DNA of 64,000 bases from Gongronella butleri (Eukaryota > Mucoromycota > Mucoromycetes > Mucorales > Cunninghamellaceae): assembly GCA_025201375.1 (NCBI GenBank), contig JAIWZP010000020.1:186001-250000 (forward strand), given 5' to 3'. A program made the translations under genes and the position numbers. Shown here one piece after another: positions 1-10,474 of the stretch (position 1 is the first letter of the stretch; the number at the start of each line of letters is the position of its first letter). Under the pieces are notes generated by a model that was not told where the DNA came from, ran no database searches, and saw only the letters and a program-made list of their open reading frames with translations.

Positions 1-60
1 CATGTACTCGGTCATCTGTAATGGTGGTATAAGTTCATGTTCGACATTGGGTGAGCTCAT
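1..60 (-). CDS. possible 5' end of a divergent gene (partial)
   Basis: Reading leftwards from an ATG at position 60 gives 20 open codons to the window edge, beginning MSSPNVEHELIPP. The stretch sits head to head with the capping protein gene, a common arrangement here. It is too short to recognise a family and could be a chance ORF. Confidence 0.25.
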   Translation of the reverse strand, partial: MSSPNVEHELIPPLQMTEYM

Positions 61-310
61 CGATGCTGGGAACGAAGCAAGTAATAAAGAAAAAAAAAAG
101 GGATGCCAACGGAGAGAAAGAGAGAAAAGAGAAAAAAAATTGAAGATCGCAGCAGAGGAGGGTTTCAGACTCTGGAACTTTGTGTTGCAAGCTCCGCTTG
201 AAAGAGTCTGTGATCCCAAAAAAGGAAGCATCGCGCGGAGTGTTCAAAGACTTGCCCTTTTTCCCCTTGCTCTTTCGTTTTTTTTTTTTTTTTTTTGGTT
301 TTTTTTTGGT

Positions 311-1231
311 ATGGAGACCTCACTTGGTGTGCAAGAAAAGGTGGATATCGCGTCGTCATTTTTGTTGGCTAGTCCGCCTGGCGAATTGAATGACGTGTTC
401 AATGGTAAATACTTGGTTTTGAGGAAGAAAGGGGCCAATTGACCAGTTTTTTTTTTTTTTTGTTATTTTGTCTTTTTTTCAGATGTGCGCACCATCATCA
501 ACGACGACGAGGCGCTGCAAGAGGGGCTATTGGGTGCGCTTGAGCAATACAACACGGAACAGCACACGACAGTGCAGCTTCCCGGGTTGGACTATGCGGT
601 GGTGCTGTCAAAGCACAACCGCCTGGACGACGCGCGGTTCTACGACCCTCGGTCGAGCCAATCGTTTGCGTTTCATCATATGCACCTGACTGCCGATGAT
701 CTGCAGCCATGCGACTCGGCGAAAAGTAGCGAATTACGTGACGCAGTGGATAAAGAGGGCGAAAACTACATAAAAGACCACTATCCGGACGGTGTGTTGA
801 CCGTGCAAGTGGCCGATGACGATAAGATTGTGCTGACCATGGTCGACAACAAGTACAATGCCAACAATTTCTGGAATGGCCGATGGCTGTCGACCTGGAC
901 GTATGATCCTCAATCGCGCGAATTGACGGGCGACGCGTCTGTCCACGTACATTATTACGAGGACGGCAATGTGCAGCTCAACACTGCCAAGACTTTCGCC
1001 GCCACTATCGCCACGGACGACGCCGCGGCACCCGCAGCCGTCGCCGCCAAGATCGTGGCTCAAATGGCCGCTCTTGAGAAGGAATTCCAAGTTGCCATGA
1101 ACGCAAGCTACCAGCAGCTCGCCGACGAGACATTCAAGAGCCTGCGACGCGCATTGCCATTGACGAGAAACAAGCTCGACTGGCACCAGATCCTCAATTA
1201 CAAGATTGGCAGCGAACTTGCTCAAAAATAA
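311..1231 (+). CDS. CAP1: F-actin capping protein subunit alpha
   Basis: Alpha half of the CapZ heterodimer, which binds the barbed ends of actin filaments and stops growth there. Two exons, 311-404 and 483-1231, give 280 residues, the usual family length. Family blocks are easy to see: an N-terminal SSFLLASPPGELNDVFN, then NNFWNGRWLSTW, VHYYEDGNVQL near the middle, and RRALPLTRNKLDWHQILNYK before the C-terminus. The start is the first in-frame ATG after a long T tract, and it fits the family N-terminus. The stop codon TAA lies inside an AATAAA (1227-1232), so cleavage signal and stop overlap. The beta-subunit gene is not in this window. Identification is very secure. Confidence 0.96.
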
Positions 1232-1440
1232 AGATAAAAACGAGATAAAAGATTTCAATTGCATGTGAACCATGAATTGGATGAGTGTGCGGCATGCCCC
1301 AAGCGTGAGTGTGCACAATTGTGTGAGCGTGTGTGCGTTTGTGCAAGTGTTGTGTGTGTGTGTGCAAATGAGTGCGTCCTTTTTTTCCTCTCTTTTTCAC
1401 CTTTCCCCACTCCCCCCTTTTTTTTACACTTCACTTTTCT

Positions 1441-1970
1441 ATGACCACAACAGAACAACCTAGCAGCTCCATCTATCAGTCCTTGGAAACAGCACTGACT
1501 TTATGCAGCAACTATGCACGACTGGCAAAAGACACGTTTTTCTCCTTGTGGCAACAGTAAGTGCCCACCCTCGCTCCCTTGGCTTCTCTCTATTTTACTG
1601 CTTTTTTTTAATTTTTTTTTGGTCTCACTTTTTATTTTTATTTGTACCAAGCAACGAGTTCAGGCTGCTGGTCTACCTTTTTGGCGCGCTTTCTGCACTG
1701 CCAGTGGCTACTTTTTTGGTCTTTTGCACAGTGGTGGTGACTGGCTTGGCGTTTGGCGCGACCATTTTGGGCTGCATCATCTGCTCCCTCGGCTTTTTGG
1801 TCCTGATTCCCTTTTTGGTGGGCGCCATGATGACGGCCATCACCATTGTCCTCGTGTATCAGGCGTGGCTCTATTTTGCTGCAAGGAATCAAGGTGCGCA
1901 TGAGCTTGACACGCCCCACGCTGACAAGCACGTTGACAAGCAGCATCGGCATCAGGGGAAAATAGCCTAA
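1441..1970 (+). CDS. promethin/LDAF1-like membrane protein
   Basis: Exons 1441-1556 and 1652-1970 encode 144 residues. After about 40 soluble residues comes a nearly continuous hydrophobic stretch (about 44-110, from FRLLVYLFGALSALP onward) long enough for a pair of hairpins or four short membrane segments, rich in Gly, Ala and Val. A charged His/Lys/Asp tail follows (DKHVDKQHRHQGKIA). This layout is that of promethin (LDAF1/TMEM159), an ER protein that works with seipin at lipid-droplet birth sites. The family call rests on the hydrophobic pattern. Another small ER membrane protein cannot be excluded. The leader just before the ATG holds TTTTTACACTTCACT, shared with Pex13. Confidence 0.6.
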
Positions 1971-2527
1971 ATTTTATTTTATGGAATTTCCACGTGCGAA
2001 AAATTGTTGTGTATCTTTTGAAACAATAAAAGCGATCTACAGCAAAGCTTGCTTTACCCTCAATTGTCTCATCGGCTTAACCTTGTACCCCAGGTTCATC
2101 TTTTTCCTCCTATTCGGGTACCGAGCAACACCTCCCCGATAAAAAAAAAAAAAAAAAAATAGACGCGCGCGCCAATCTGGGTCGGCACGCGTCATAATTT
2201 GGGCAATCGGCGCCCGCGGATCATCTTTTTGGAGGTCGGTGATCATTTGTTTGGTGGAAACAAGATGATCAACTGTTTGGTCCCCCATCTAAAAGTAGGC
2301 GTGAGCAAGGAAAAAGGGGGGTGGTGGACGAAAAAAAAGTGAGGGGAAGGGATGATCGATACAAGTTGCTGATTTGTTTAGTTTTTTTTTTTTTTCTTTG
2401 ATCGGATCCATGTTTGGACTTGCCCCACATGATGCCTTTTTGTATAAAAACAGCAGGGCCTTGCCGCCGTTCGCATTTGCTCTTTCTCTCTTTACACTTT
2501 TTCTCCCCTTTTTTTCTTTCTTCATTG
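1971..2527. other. intergenic spacer
   Basis: Promethin-like 3' flank with AATAAA near 2023, then a poly-A tract (2141-2159) and a pyrimidine-rich leader for the next gene. No ORF here looks coding on either strand. Confidence 0.6.
2443..2449 (+). promoter_or_regulatory. TATA box candidate
   Basis: TATAAAA lies 79 bases before the ATG of the Zn2Cys6 gene, a plausible core-promoter distance. Only the sequence supports it. Confidence 0.4.
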
Positions 2528-3004
2528 ATGGAGTCACCGCCTTATTACCCTCAGCACCAAGCCATCTATCGGTCCAAGAGCACGGGCACCATGCAGCATG
2601 TGCCGCGTCGCCTCAGCTCCGGTTCTGCGTGCGAGACATGCCGACGTCGAAAGACCAAATGCGACGGTGGCCAACCTTGCGTGTTTTGTGCAACCAATGG
2701 CGTCGACTGTGTCCATCGGCCAAGCCGAAGGAAACGCGCAACACCCCCTTACCCCTCCCAGCTCTATCACGCCCCATCGGCGTCATCATCGCCATCCCTC
2801 GTCAAACAGATCAGCTGCCCTTCCTTGCTTGCCAACCAGGCCATGCCTAGCCTCATGGGTAAGACGGAAAAAAAAAAAAGGCACGTAATAAATTGATTTC
2901 TGACGCACCCCCTAGATCAATTGTCGTGCCGCACCTTCTCCGTCGTCTCCTTGGCCGATCACAAAAAATCCATTGCCGTGTACAACCATCAGGATCGCCC
3001 GTGA
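2528..3004 (+). CDS. small Zn2Cys6 zinc-cluster protein
   Basis: Exons 2528-2858 and 2916-3004 give 139 residues. The fungal binuclear zinc cluster is complete: CETCRRRKTKCDGGQPC followed by VFC and ATNGVDC, i.e. C-x2-C-x6-C-x5-C-x2-C-x6-C (about residues 36-62), with a basic RRKR stretch behind it. Such clusters bind DNA in fungus-specific regulators. What follows is a Ser/Pro-rich linker and a short tail. There is no room for the ~400-residue fungal transcription-factor domain and no dimerisation coil. An AATAAA about 125 bases past the stop supports the gene ending here rather than fusing with the next one. It could act as a short regulator or a competitor for binding sites; that is inference. 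Confidence 0.75.
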
Positions 3005-3256
3005 ACTATGCCATTTCGACGTACCCCCGCTGCCTTGTCTTCCTTCCTTGTATGCCCTCACGCTCATTCATATGCTCTCACTCTCATTCCTTTGCGCGTT
3101 ATGCTCTCTTTTTTTTTTCTAAAATATGCAAATAAACTCGAAAATCATGCCCATTGCCTAATTGTCGCGCCAAAAAAAAAAAAAAAAAAAAAACGGGGGA
3201 AACCCGACGCGGCGCCCATTGTCAATCAGTTTCTTTCCTTTTTCACAAACTTGTTT

Positions 3257-4527
3257 ATGGGAATTCTGGTGGGGCCCCTCAAAGGTAAGATCGTTTTATG
3301 GCAAAATGACAATACTCACTCTTATTCTTGTGTATAGATCGCGATGAGGGCGACTTGAAAGGTAAGTTGGTTGACCGGCCTTGCAACGAGACACCACCAG
3401 GGCCACTCACTGTCCTCTTTTTTTTTTCTAATAGACCTTGTCCTTTTCGATCAAAAAACCGATTCAAACGACAACAACATCTTATTGGATGTTGCGTTTC
3501 ATGCTGTCCGTATTATTCCTCTTCATACCATTCGACTCTATACCCTTTTGCCGCAGCAACTCTATCAAGCGTAAGCTTGAACGCGCTTCAAATGGCTCCA
3601 ATTCAGCTTTTACTCACTTTTCACGCGCGTCACGCTTTTTTTTTTTTTTTTTTTTTTTTTTGTGGGCGGGGGTTCATTGTTGTCAGGTGCACGTCGTCCT
3701 TGCCCGTCAAAAAATACCTTTCTCGGCTATTCCGGCCATTGAATCAGCTTGGGATGCCAAAGTACGCGCTTTTGATGCGCGTGGAGCAAACATCCACCCA
3801 AAGGTTCTTTGACAGAGCGCCATGTCCGCATGCACCCAAAGCGCACATGCTACTTTACGCGCGGCACGACGCGTCGTCAGGCACGCACAAGACGTACGCC
3901 TGCATGCTCCGAGACCGCGCCGACTATGCGTCATTGGACGACCTATTGCCCACGCCGTCGCCGGTGTCGCCGCCGCTCCTTGACGCCCTCCTCCACAAGC
4001 AACGTGAACAGCTGCAAACGATCGAATCGTGGTATGACCAGCGCCGCCGCGACCGCCCCGAACGCACACTTATCTATTCCAAGCGCCGCATCGCACCAAA
4101 ACGCACCGCATCGACCTCGGCCCTGCCACAACCCGTCACACGCGTTCCCTCATCCGTCCCCGTGTCGCGGCAACCCTCAGCGTCATCGTTGTCGGCCGTT
4201 GCCTCACCCGCAAGCTCCAATGTCACCGAGGCCAACAAAAAGCAACTAAAGACCGCACTCTGGTCACATCTACGACAGCTGGGCTACGACAAGAAGCACG
4301 AAGACACCAAAATTTTCTTCCAAACCATCTACCAAAGCATCCAATACGTCACCGTAAGCCAATGTCCCATGTCAAAAGACACATCCATCCTCACACCATC
4401 TCTTTTCAATCATCCATAGCAAAAAACGCTGGCCACGAGTCCATTGGACGCGTCTGTCATTACCCAGCTGATTGAGCGCCATCTCGAATTCTATGTGACT
4501 TTGAAACAGGATCTGTCCCTTGAATAA
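3257..4527 (+). CDS. Sld7-like replication initiation protein (tentative)
   Basis: Five exons (3257-3284, 3338-3361, 3435-3570, 3687-4353, 4420-4527) encode 320 residues. The N-terminal ~150 residues look like a small beta-rich domain (LVLFDQKTDSNDNNILLDVA; later KYALLMRVEQ and HMLLYARHD). A Ser/Pro-rich linker follows. The C-terminal 65 residues (LKTALWSHLRQLGYDK ... SVITQLIERHLEFYV) resemble the helical C-terminal domain of Sld7, the partner of Sld3 in loading CDC45 at origins. The C-terminal match is by pattern only and the N-terminal half is weaker. The first exon is short, so the start at 3257 is less certain than the rest. The stop codon is embedded in AATAAA (4523-4528). Confidence 0.5.
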
Positions 4528-5334
4528 ATAAATCGCATTTTTGTGCTATCGTCTGTATTTTCTTGAAGTCGTGTTGTATTTTGATAGTAGGTCATTGTCT
4601 TCCTTGTTTTTCTCCTCCAGAAGATCATCAGTTCATCACCAATGGCTTCTCGCAGGTCGCAGCGCCCTTTGACGCTGCTTTGAGCTTAGGCAAAAGGACA
4701 GTTTGACACTCTTAATGTCCATCGCTCCATCCTCCTTCCTCCATAAGAAATTTTTACAAAAAAGTCAGCGCCGATTCCCCATTTTTATGTAGATCGCGGT
4801 GAAAACAAACTGACACCTTCAAAAAAAGAGACGATGCTGGCTGCTGCTCTCGGACGTCATTTTCACCAGAAGTTTGTTTACCCGATGCGTGATGATCTTT
4901 GTGCGCTTCTTGTGAAAGCCGTTCAAACATTACAGTAGTATTGCAAAAATTTTCAGCCTCGATGTTCTAGTCTTCTAGACAATCACTTAGACGACACACG
5001 CCGTAAACACCTATTGAAGCTCTATCGAATGAGATCAGCTTCATCGATGCATGAATGTCTAAAACTCACAGAGAAATTTCACTTTTTAATCAAAATCTTT
5101 GATCACGATTTGCTCGACAATGGGATAATACTGTAATACTGTACTGTACAATACCGTAGGTACTGTAGTCAATGCCCTATTTTTATTGCAGTTTGCAGAT
5201 TTGCAGTTTTACTAAACCGCAAAGCATCTAATGGGATCAAGACTTGCGGGGCGCTGGCTTAGGTTTGTACATTTTGTATCCGTCATTACTGTACTTCTGC
5301 AGCACACAAAAATATTACAGTATGCTCTATGCTG

Positions 5335-6032
5335 GCGTACCTACAATTTTTCGATGTTTAGTATGAATTGGGCAATTCGTTTCCTCCGCCTCAGGGACGT
5401 GCCTTTGCCTTTTTCTTTTCCCTTGTCTTTTTCTTTTTTACTAGCCTTTGACCTGTTTGCATTATTGATCACCTTTGTAGCTTGAGAGAGAGAAAGAAAG
5501 AAAGAGTAAAAAGGGCGCGCATTCAAAAGTCGCCCCTTTTGTATTTTTCGCGTTGCGCGTGCTCTAAACTTGTCGATCAGCGCTGCCCGAGGACCCAAAA
5601 AAGCAAAGGTGCGAAAGGCCAAAGCAAAATAAGACGAAAACTCTTATACGGTATCATACAGTATTCCATACTCCTTTGTTGTTCGAGTGTTCCCCGGCTC
5701 CACTGTAGTTTTGCTTTTACAAGCATGGAGGTACGATCAGAGGTCGATGCACTTGGCACGCACACACTTAAAAAAAAAAGAGAGAGAGAAAGAAAGAGGA
5801 CGAGAGAAGAGTCCAAATGCAACACAAAGACGGGAACTGTTATACCTGCCTTTCGTTCAAGTATGCCTGCACCCTGTCGCCGCCATACCTGTGCATGCAT
5901 GCAAGCTACAACGGTGATCAATAATGCAAACAGGTCAAATGCTAGTAAAAAAAAAAAGGCAAGGGCACGTCCCTGAGGCGGAGAAAACGAATTGCCCAAT
6001 TCATACTAAACATCGAAAAATTGTAGGTACGC
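5335..6032. mobile_element. foldback/MITE-like element with ~150-bp inverted arms
   Basis: The left arm 5335-5484 and right arm 5902-6032 are inverted copies. Both contain TACAATTTTTCGATGTTTAG, then GAATTGGGCAATTCG, CTCAGGGACGTGCC, and GACCTGTTTGCATTATTGAT. Differences are mainly a shorter T/C tract in the right arm and scattered substitutions. Weaker similarity (CTCTATG) extends about 20 bases beyond each arm. The ~415-base centre has no plausible transposase, so the element would be non-autonomous. Target-site duplications are not obvious. Confidence 0.7.
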
Positions 6033-6927
6033 CTCTAAATGCTGCATGCAACATAGAGTACCGGTAAAAAAAATAAAAAAAATACAGTATCATAAAAAAT
6101 AAAAATGAAAATTCCATGCTATCCACACTACTACTTGCAGTAATTCGGAAGTGTCAAACCTTAAATTTTTGCAAAAAAATCTTGCCCAAAGTAGGCACTT
6201 TTTGTCAGTCGATCGCCGTTCATGCGTCACTCTTTGAACGCTTTTCTTAAGTTTGGCTGACTTGCCATTTTGTCTGCCAATAACAAATCGTCAGAGTTAC
6301 CAGTTTGGTATGCATTGATCACTCGGAGTTTGAAATTTCCCAAATTTGGCATATTCTGAGCTTGAAATATGTGACCCCTGAGAGACTTCTGAATTTTTCA
6401 AAAGTGATCGTACAGTATGACAGTGAAGAATATGGGGGTAGCTTTTGAGCAAAAAGGCTGAAAAAGATAGAGACGTTGAGAATAACGAGAATGAAGTAAG
6501 TCTTTATTAAAATGAAAAGATTTCGATATTTATGCAAAAATGAAAAATGCCTAGACTAGGCGGATAGGCTAGATGCGCAGACGCGTGAATTGAAGCTGTC
6601 GCGGCGTCTAAATACGGTAAGGAAACAGGGGCGTGAGACCAAGACATGGCCGCGCAGATCTCAAACAAAACAAAGTTATGCCCATCCCAGAGGATTCAAA
6701 CATGCCAATACTGTACTTGCAAGCACCGTGTTGTTTCATTTGGTGCGCAAGTGCGAGAAACATAATGGTTCGAGTCGTGTTTGCCAACATGCAATGTTTG
6801 GCACGGACAAATCATTTTTTATTTTTTTTCTTTTGTTTCTCAAAGGCATTGATCACTTGGTGATCAAAGCAGGCTATGAAACCGTGAGGGTGTGTTTCTA
6901 TTTACTGTAAGCATCTGAGACAATGTG

Positions 6928-7074
6928 ATGATGCGTACAGAGACCGAGATGGAGGAAGATGCGCATTCTTCCAAAACGCATGAAAAAGCGGTAAAAGGAG
7001 ATGACCAGCCGACAGCGGGCTTATTTGACGAGCAGAGCGGGACCATTACCCAATTGGGCAATGCCCGCTATTAG
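6928..7074 (+). pseudogene. short coding-like fragment (48 codons)
   Basis: An open stretch from two adjacent ATGs ends in GTITQLGNARY and a stop. Its composition is protein-like (acidic N-terminal half, LFDEQSG) and it is preceded by a possible splice acceptor (GTACAG, ending 6940). It may be the last exon of a decayed gene or a chance ORF. I do not recognise the family. Confidence 0.25.
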
Positions 7075-7372
7075 AGGAGCGGCATGAGAAAGATCAATTG
7101 CGGCAACAAGTCAGCATTTTAATTCTTTGATCACTGCTTGCACACGCATTGACGCGTTAAGCGCGTTTAAGACGCGCTTGCGCTTTCTTTCATTGACAGA
7201 CCAAGCGTCTATTAGGCTTTTCTTATTAAATCAAGCTCTGTAAAGCAGGCAAATACAACACGTAGCGCTTTGGGGTTTTAAGCTTTTTTGTTGCAAACTT
7301 TGCGTTGATTTCGATGCAGCTATTTTTGAATCGAATCAACCATGCAGATGGCCAGATTGAATGCAAAATAGT

Positions 7373-7520
7373 ACAAATAGGAGGTTTTTGGCATTTTAGA
7401 GTCCAAAAAAAAATCGGGCGAGTCTGTCTTGAGCACTTGCTTGGCCATAGATTATGCCGTGAGTTATTTTCAATTGCGGGCAAGTAGGCTGTAAAAAAAA
7501 TTCTGGAAGCGCAACGCGCA
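7373..7520. repeat. dispersed repeat B, copy 1
   Basis: Shares GAGGTTTTTGGCATTTT, TGTCTTGA and GCGGGCAAGTAGGCTGTAAA, in the same order and orientation, with 35311-35470. No ORF. It is probably a relic of a non-coding or decayed mobile element. Confidence 0.6.
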
Positions 7521-7542
7521 AGTGATGGCTAGAAACCTAAAA

Positions 7543-7665
7543 TACTGTATGTTGTAAATGCACAATAGACGCATAGCAGCTTAGCAGGAGACCAGGAGAA
7601 TACAGTATGTTGTTGTAAATGCACAATAGATGCATACGGTAGCAGGAGATCAGGAGTATACAGTA
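7543..7665. repeat. 58-bp tandem repeat, two full units
   Basis: Two units begin TACTGTATGTTGTAAATGCA and TACAGTATGTTGTTGTAAAT, each followed by CACAATAGA, GCATA and GCAGGAGA; a third unit starts with TACAGTA and is cut off. Each unit opens with the TAC-T/A-GTA word common in this island. Confidence 0.7.
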
Positions 7666-8804
7666 GGACGAATCTTTGAGTCAAAAAATTCGGGCGAACC
7701 CATCGAGATTGGAATACAGTATGCACTTGTACGGTATTACGTATGCAGTGCTGTAGTTCATCTCGTTATGATACTACGTATCTTTAATCATCCACGGGCG
7801 GGTCGACTGTATTTTTTTTTTCTGGAGGCACACTAAGCCGACAAAGTTCGAAAAACACGGGTTCCAAAGGCAAATTCGCAACTGAATTGGGTTTTGTGCA
7901 GTGTAGCGCGCTGCTACAACCGTGGAAATGGAGGCTCGTTGGATTTTGTCCACTGAAGAGTGATGATTGAATATAAAAATGAACGGATCAAACATGCATA
8001 CTTGTGGACTCTCAGACATGCTAGTGCCATACTGTACAAATCGTTCAAACCGTTGTTCTTACATATCGTTTGCATCAGAGCGTCTAACCAGTGACCATGC
8101 CAGCAGGTCTTCCGTTTCGCCAAGCCTTTCACCTGATGCACCTTGCAAAATGGCTCTTTTTGCGTTCCTTGATTTTTTGAGAATTTTTTGAGTGCGCGGG
8201 TTGGCCTAAAGTGAGATACAATAAGCACATAATGGCAGACAACGAGACAAGCGATGGAAAGCAAAAAAAAAAAAAAAGATCGCGCAAAAATCATGCATAC
8301 TGCATAATGTAGCTCATACGATGGGATTTGTTGATGGAAAGCTTGTCTATTATCATCTTTGATGGGACATGACATTGGTAAATGCAAACAACATTGCTTT
8401 TTTTTTTTTCAGTGAGAGGAGATGGGTCGAGGGGCGAGCATGTACAAAGACTCAGAACACTGGTATTCGTTCTTAAACTTACAATTTGGCACGTTTTCAT
8501 AAAGACTTTTGTACCTGATAGCCTACAAAAACATGTGAAAATGACCGCAACAGTTGTCTAAGCCAACCGGGTACAATTTCCAGCGAAGTAAAAGCGCTCA
8601 ACCAGCGGCGAGTCTACGACTTTTATCAAAATTTAGATTATTGGGATTTGTGAGGGAACCAATGGTCCAATCTCTAAATTTTTTGGCCCGTTCAAATGCA
8701 AGCTCCATTTCAAACATCTCTATGACCTCTAAACAGCAATGTAATCAAGCCCAAAAATTTTGTAGAAGGAACTTGGGGAACAGGTTTGTTTCCCAATTAT
8801 AAAA

Positions 8805-8885
8805 GCAAGTTTGGCCGAGTGGTTAAGGCGTGCGGTTCAGGTCCGCATCTCTTCGGAGGCGAGAGTTCGAATCTCTCAGCTTGCA
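8805..8885 (+). tRNA. tRNA-Leu(CAG)
   Basis: A full cloverleaf can be drawn: acceptor GCAAGTT with AGCTTGC plus an A discriminator, D arm TGGCCGAGTGGTTAAGGC, anticodon stem TGCGG/CCGCA with loop TTCAGGT (anticodon CAG), a long variable arm typical of class II tRNAs, and T arm GAGAGTTCGAATCTCTC. No intron and no encoded CCA. T-rich stretches just downstream can serve as the RNA polymerase III terminator. Confidence 0.95.
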
Positions 8886-9020
8886 CTATATTTTGTCTTT
8901 TTTTTCGTTTTTTTTTTGCACTTTTTCTACTCGTTTTATTCAAAGCACCACATCATACATAGCTTTTTGGCAACACTAGTATAAAATTGAGTGTCAAAAA
9001 CAACGACGAAAAGCACTGCG

Positions 9021-9053
<33 letters not shown>

Positions 9054-9179
9054 TGCAAGGGCGGTAAAGCAAGGTGGCACGAGTGGGTTTAGTGTCCGCC
9101 TATGGAAAGTGGGAAATTGACGGTTGTGCAGCCTAATTCTGACGTCTCTCTTCCTCTGCTCGTTCTTTTATCTCTCGTC

Positions 9180-10301
9180 ATGGCGCGTGTTCTTCTTGTT
9201 GGGCAGGTTTACCACGACACCATTATTTACATGGACAGGTATCCTGAAGAAGATAGCAAATTGAGAGCACGAGACACGGAGGAGCGTCGTGGTGGCAATA
9301 TTTGCAACACGGCGCAGGTGCTTGTCCAGCAGCCGCACGTCGAGCCATGGTGCCTGTCTGCGCTTGGCCCCGAGGACGACTCGAGGTAAAAAAAAAAAAA
9401 AAAAAAAAAAGGCATTATCATCCCGGATGGGTATCATGGCGCTGACCAATCTCAGGGGTCTTGAATCACAGCTAGCCAAGAATGGGATCAAGACGCTGGG
9501 CATCTACAGGGAAACGCCATTGCCATCCTCGTACATCATCCAAAGTGCAACAGGCACAAGGACCATCATCTCATGCAACAAGCAAGTTCTATCACAATGG
9601 CTTCTCCTTTTTTTTTTTCTTGATGGATGACCAGCTAACGAGAGTTGTTTCAGGACCAAGGAGATCGACGTGGACGAGTTCATTGATAAAGTGGAGCCAT
9701 TGTGTCGCGAAAAGCCGTTTGAATGGGCACACTTTGAAGGGCGCAACATCCATGGGGCCATTGAGCAGATGACATGGCTCCGGCAGCATCAGCCAACGTG
9801 CACGGTGTCAATTGAGCTTGAAAAGCCAGACCGGCCGGATATTGACCTGATGTTGCCTCATGGCGACGTGTTGTTCTTTTCGCGCCTCTTTGCCGAGACG
9901 CGTGGCTTTGATTCGGCACAGATGTTCTTGAACGCAATGCAAGCGCGGTGCAAGCAAACGTAAGCTTGTTTTGTGGGCGAAACCAAAAAAAAAAAGAAAG
10001 GCACATTTTTTGATTTCTTCAAACGGATAGTGCAACATTGTATTGTACGTGGGGTGAGCAAGGCGCGTGGTCCATTTCGCAAAAAGATGGCTTGCTCCAT
10101 GCCGCGGCACCTCGTGTGACGGCCATTGATACCGTGGGTGCCGGCGACACGTTTATTGCGGGCGTCATTGATGGTTGGCAGCGTGGATGCGCGCCATTGT
10201 CCATTTTGGAGGGCGCGTGTTCGTTGGCTAGTCGCAAGGTGGCGCAAGTGGGATTTAATCACCTGCGCGCGGGATGCGCTGAGAATCCAAGAGCGGAGTG
10301 A
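9180..10301 (+). CDS. KHK: ketohexokinase (PfkB-family fructokinase)
   Basis: Four exons (9180-9385, 9456-9581, 9654-9959, 10031-10301) give 302 residues, the length of animal ketohexokinase. These enzymes phosphorylate fructose to fructose 1-phosphate with ATP. Landmarks are LVGQVYHDTIIYMDRYPEED at the N-terminus, RRGGNICNTA (sugar-binding Gly-Gly-Asn), WAHFEGRN, VSIELEKPDRPDID, and the catalytic GAGDTF with the base Asp at residue 252. Intron 2 uses a GC-AG boundary (GCAAGT donor at 9582), without which the frame breaks. The start is the first ATG giving the family N-terminus. Ketohexokinase is generally missing from Dikarya, which supports an early-diverging host. Other PfkB sugar kinases are less likely given the order of motifs. 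Confidence 0.92.
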
Positions 10302-10474
10302 TCAACAACAAAAAAAAAAAAATAAAAAAAAAAACGCGGAGGAGCTGGAATTTTTTTTTGTTTTTCCACTTTCTTTTTTTCTTTGTGCCTTTTTTTCTTC
10401 CTGTTTGTGCTTGCTTTAAGTGTTTTTTTTCCCTTTCTGTTGGCACGTTTCCCTGAACGAATACGAATTACAGC

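Larger units (their letters stand above)
4528..8804. other. gene-poor island
   Basis: About 4.3 kb with no convincing gene on either strand. It is AT-richer than the flanks, rich in TACTGTA/TACAGTA words, and carries a foldback element, a two-copy tandem repeat, one copy of a dispersed repeat shared with 35.3 kb, and a short coding-like fragment near 7.0 kb. It looks like accumulated mobile-element debris. Confidence 0.6.

Noticed and set aside
2528..4527. One fused gene joining the zinc cluster to the Sld7-like protein
   Set aside because: The zinc-cluster frame stops at 3002-3004, an AATAAA follows at about 3130, and no splice joins the two in frame.
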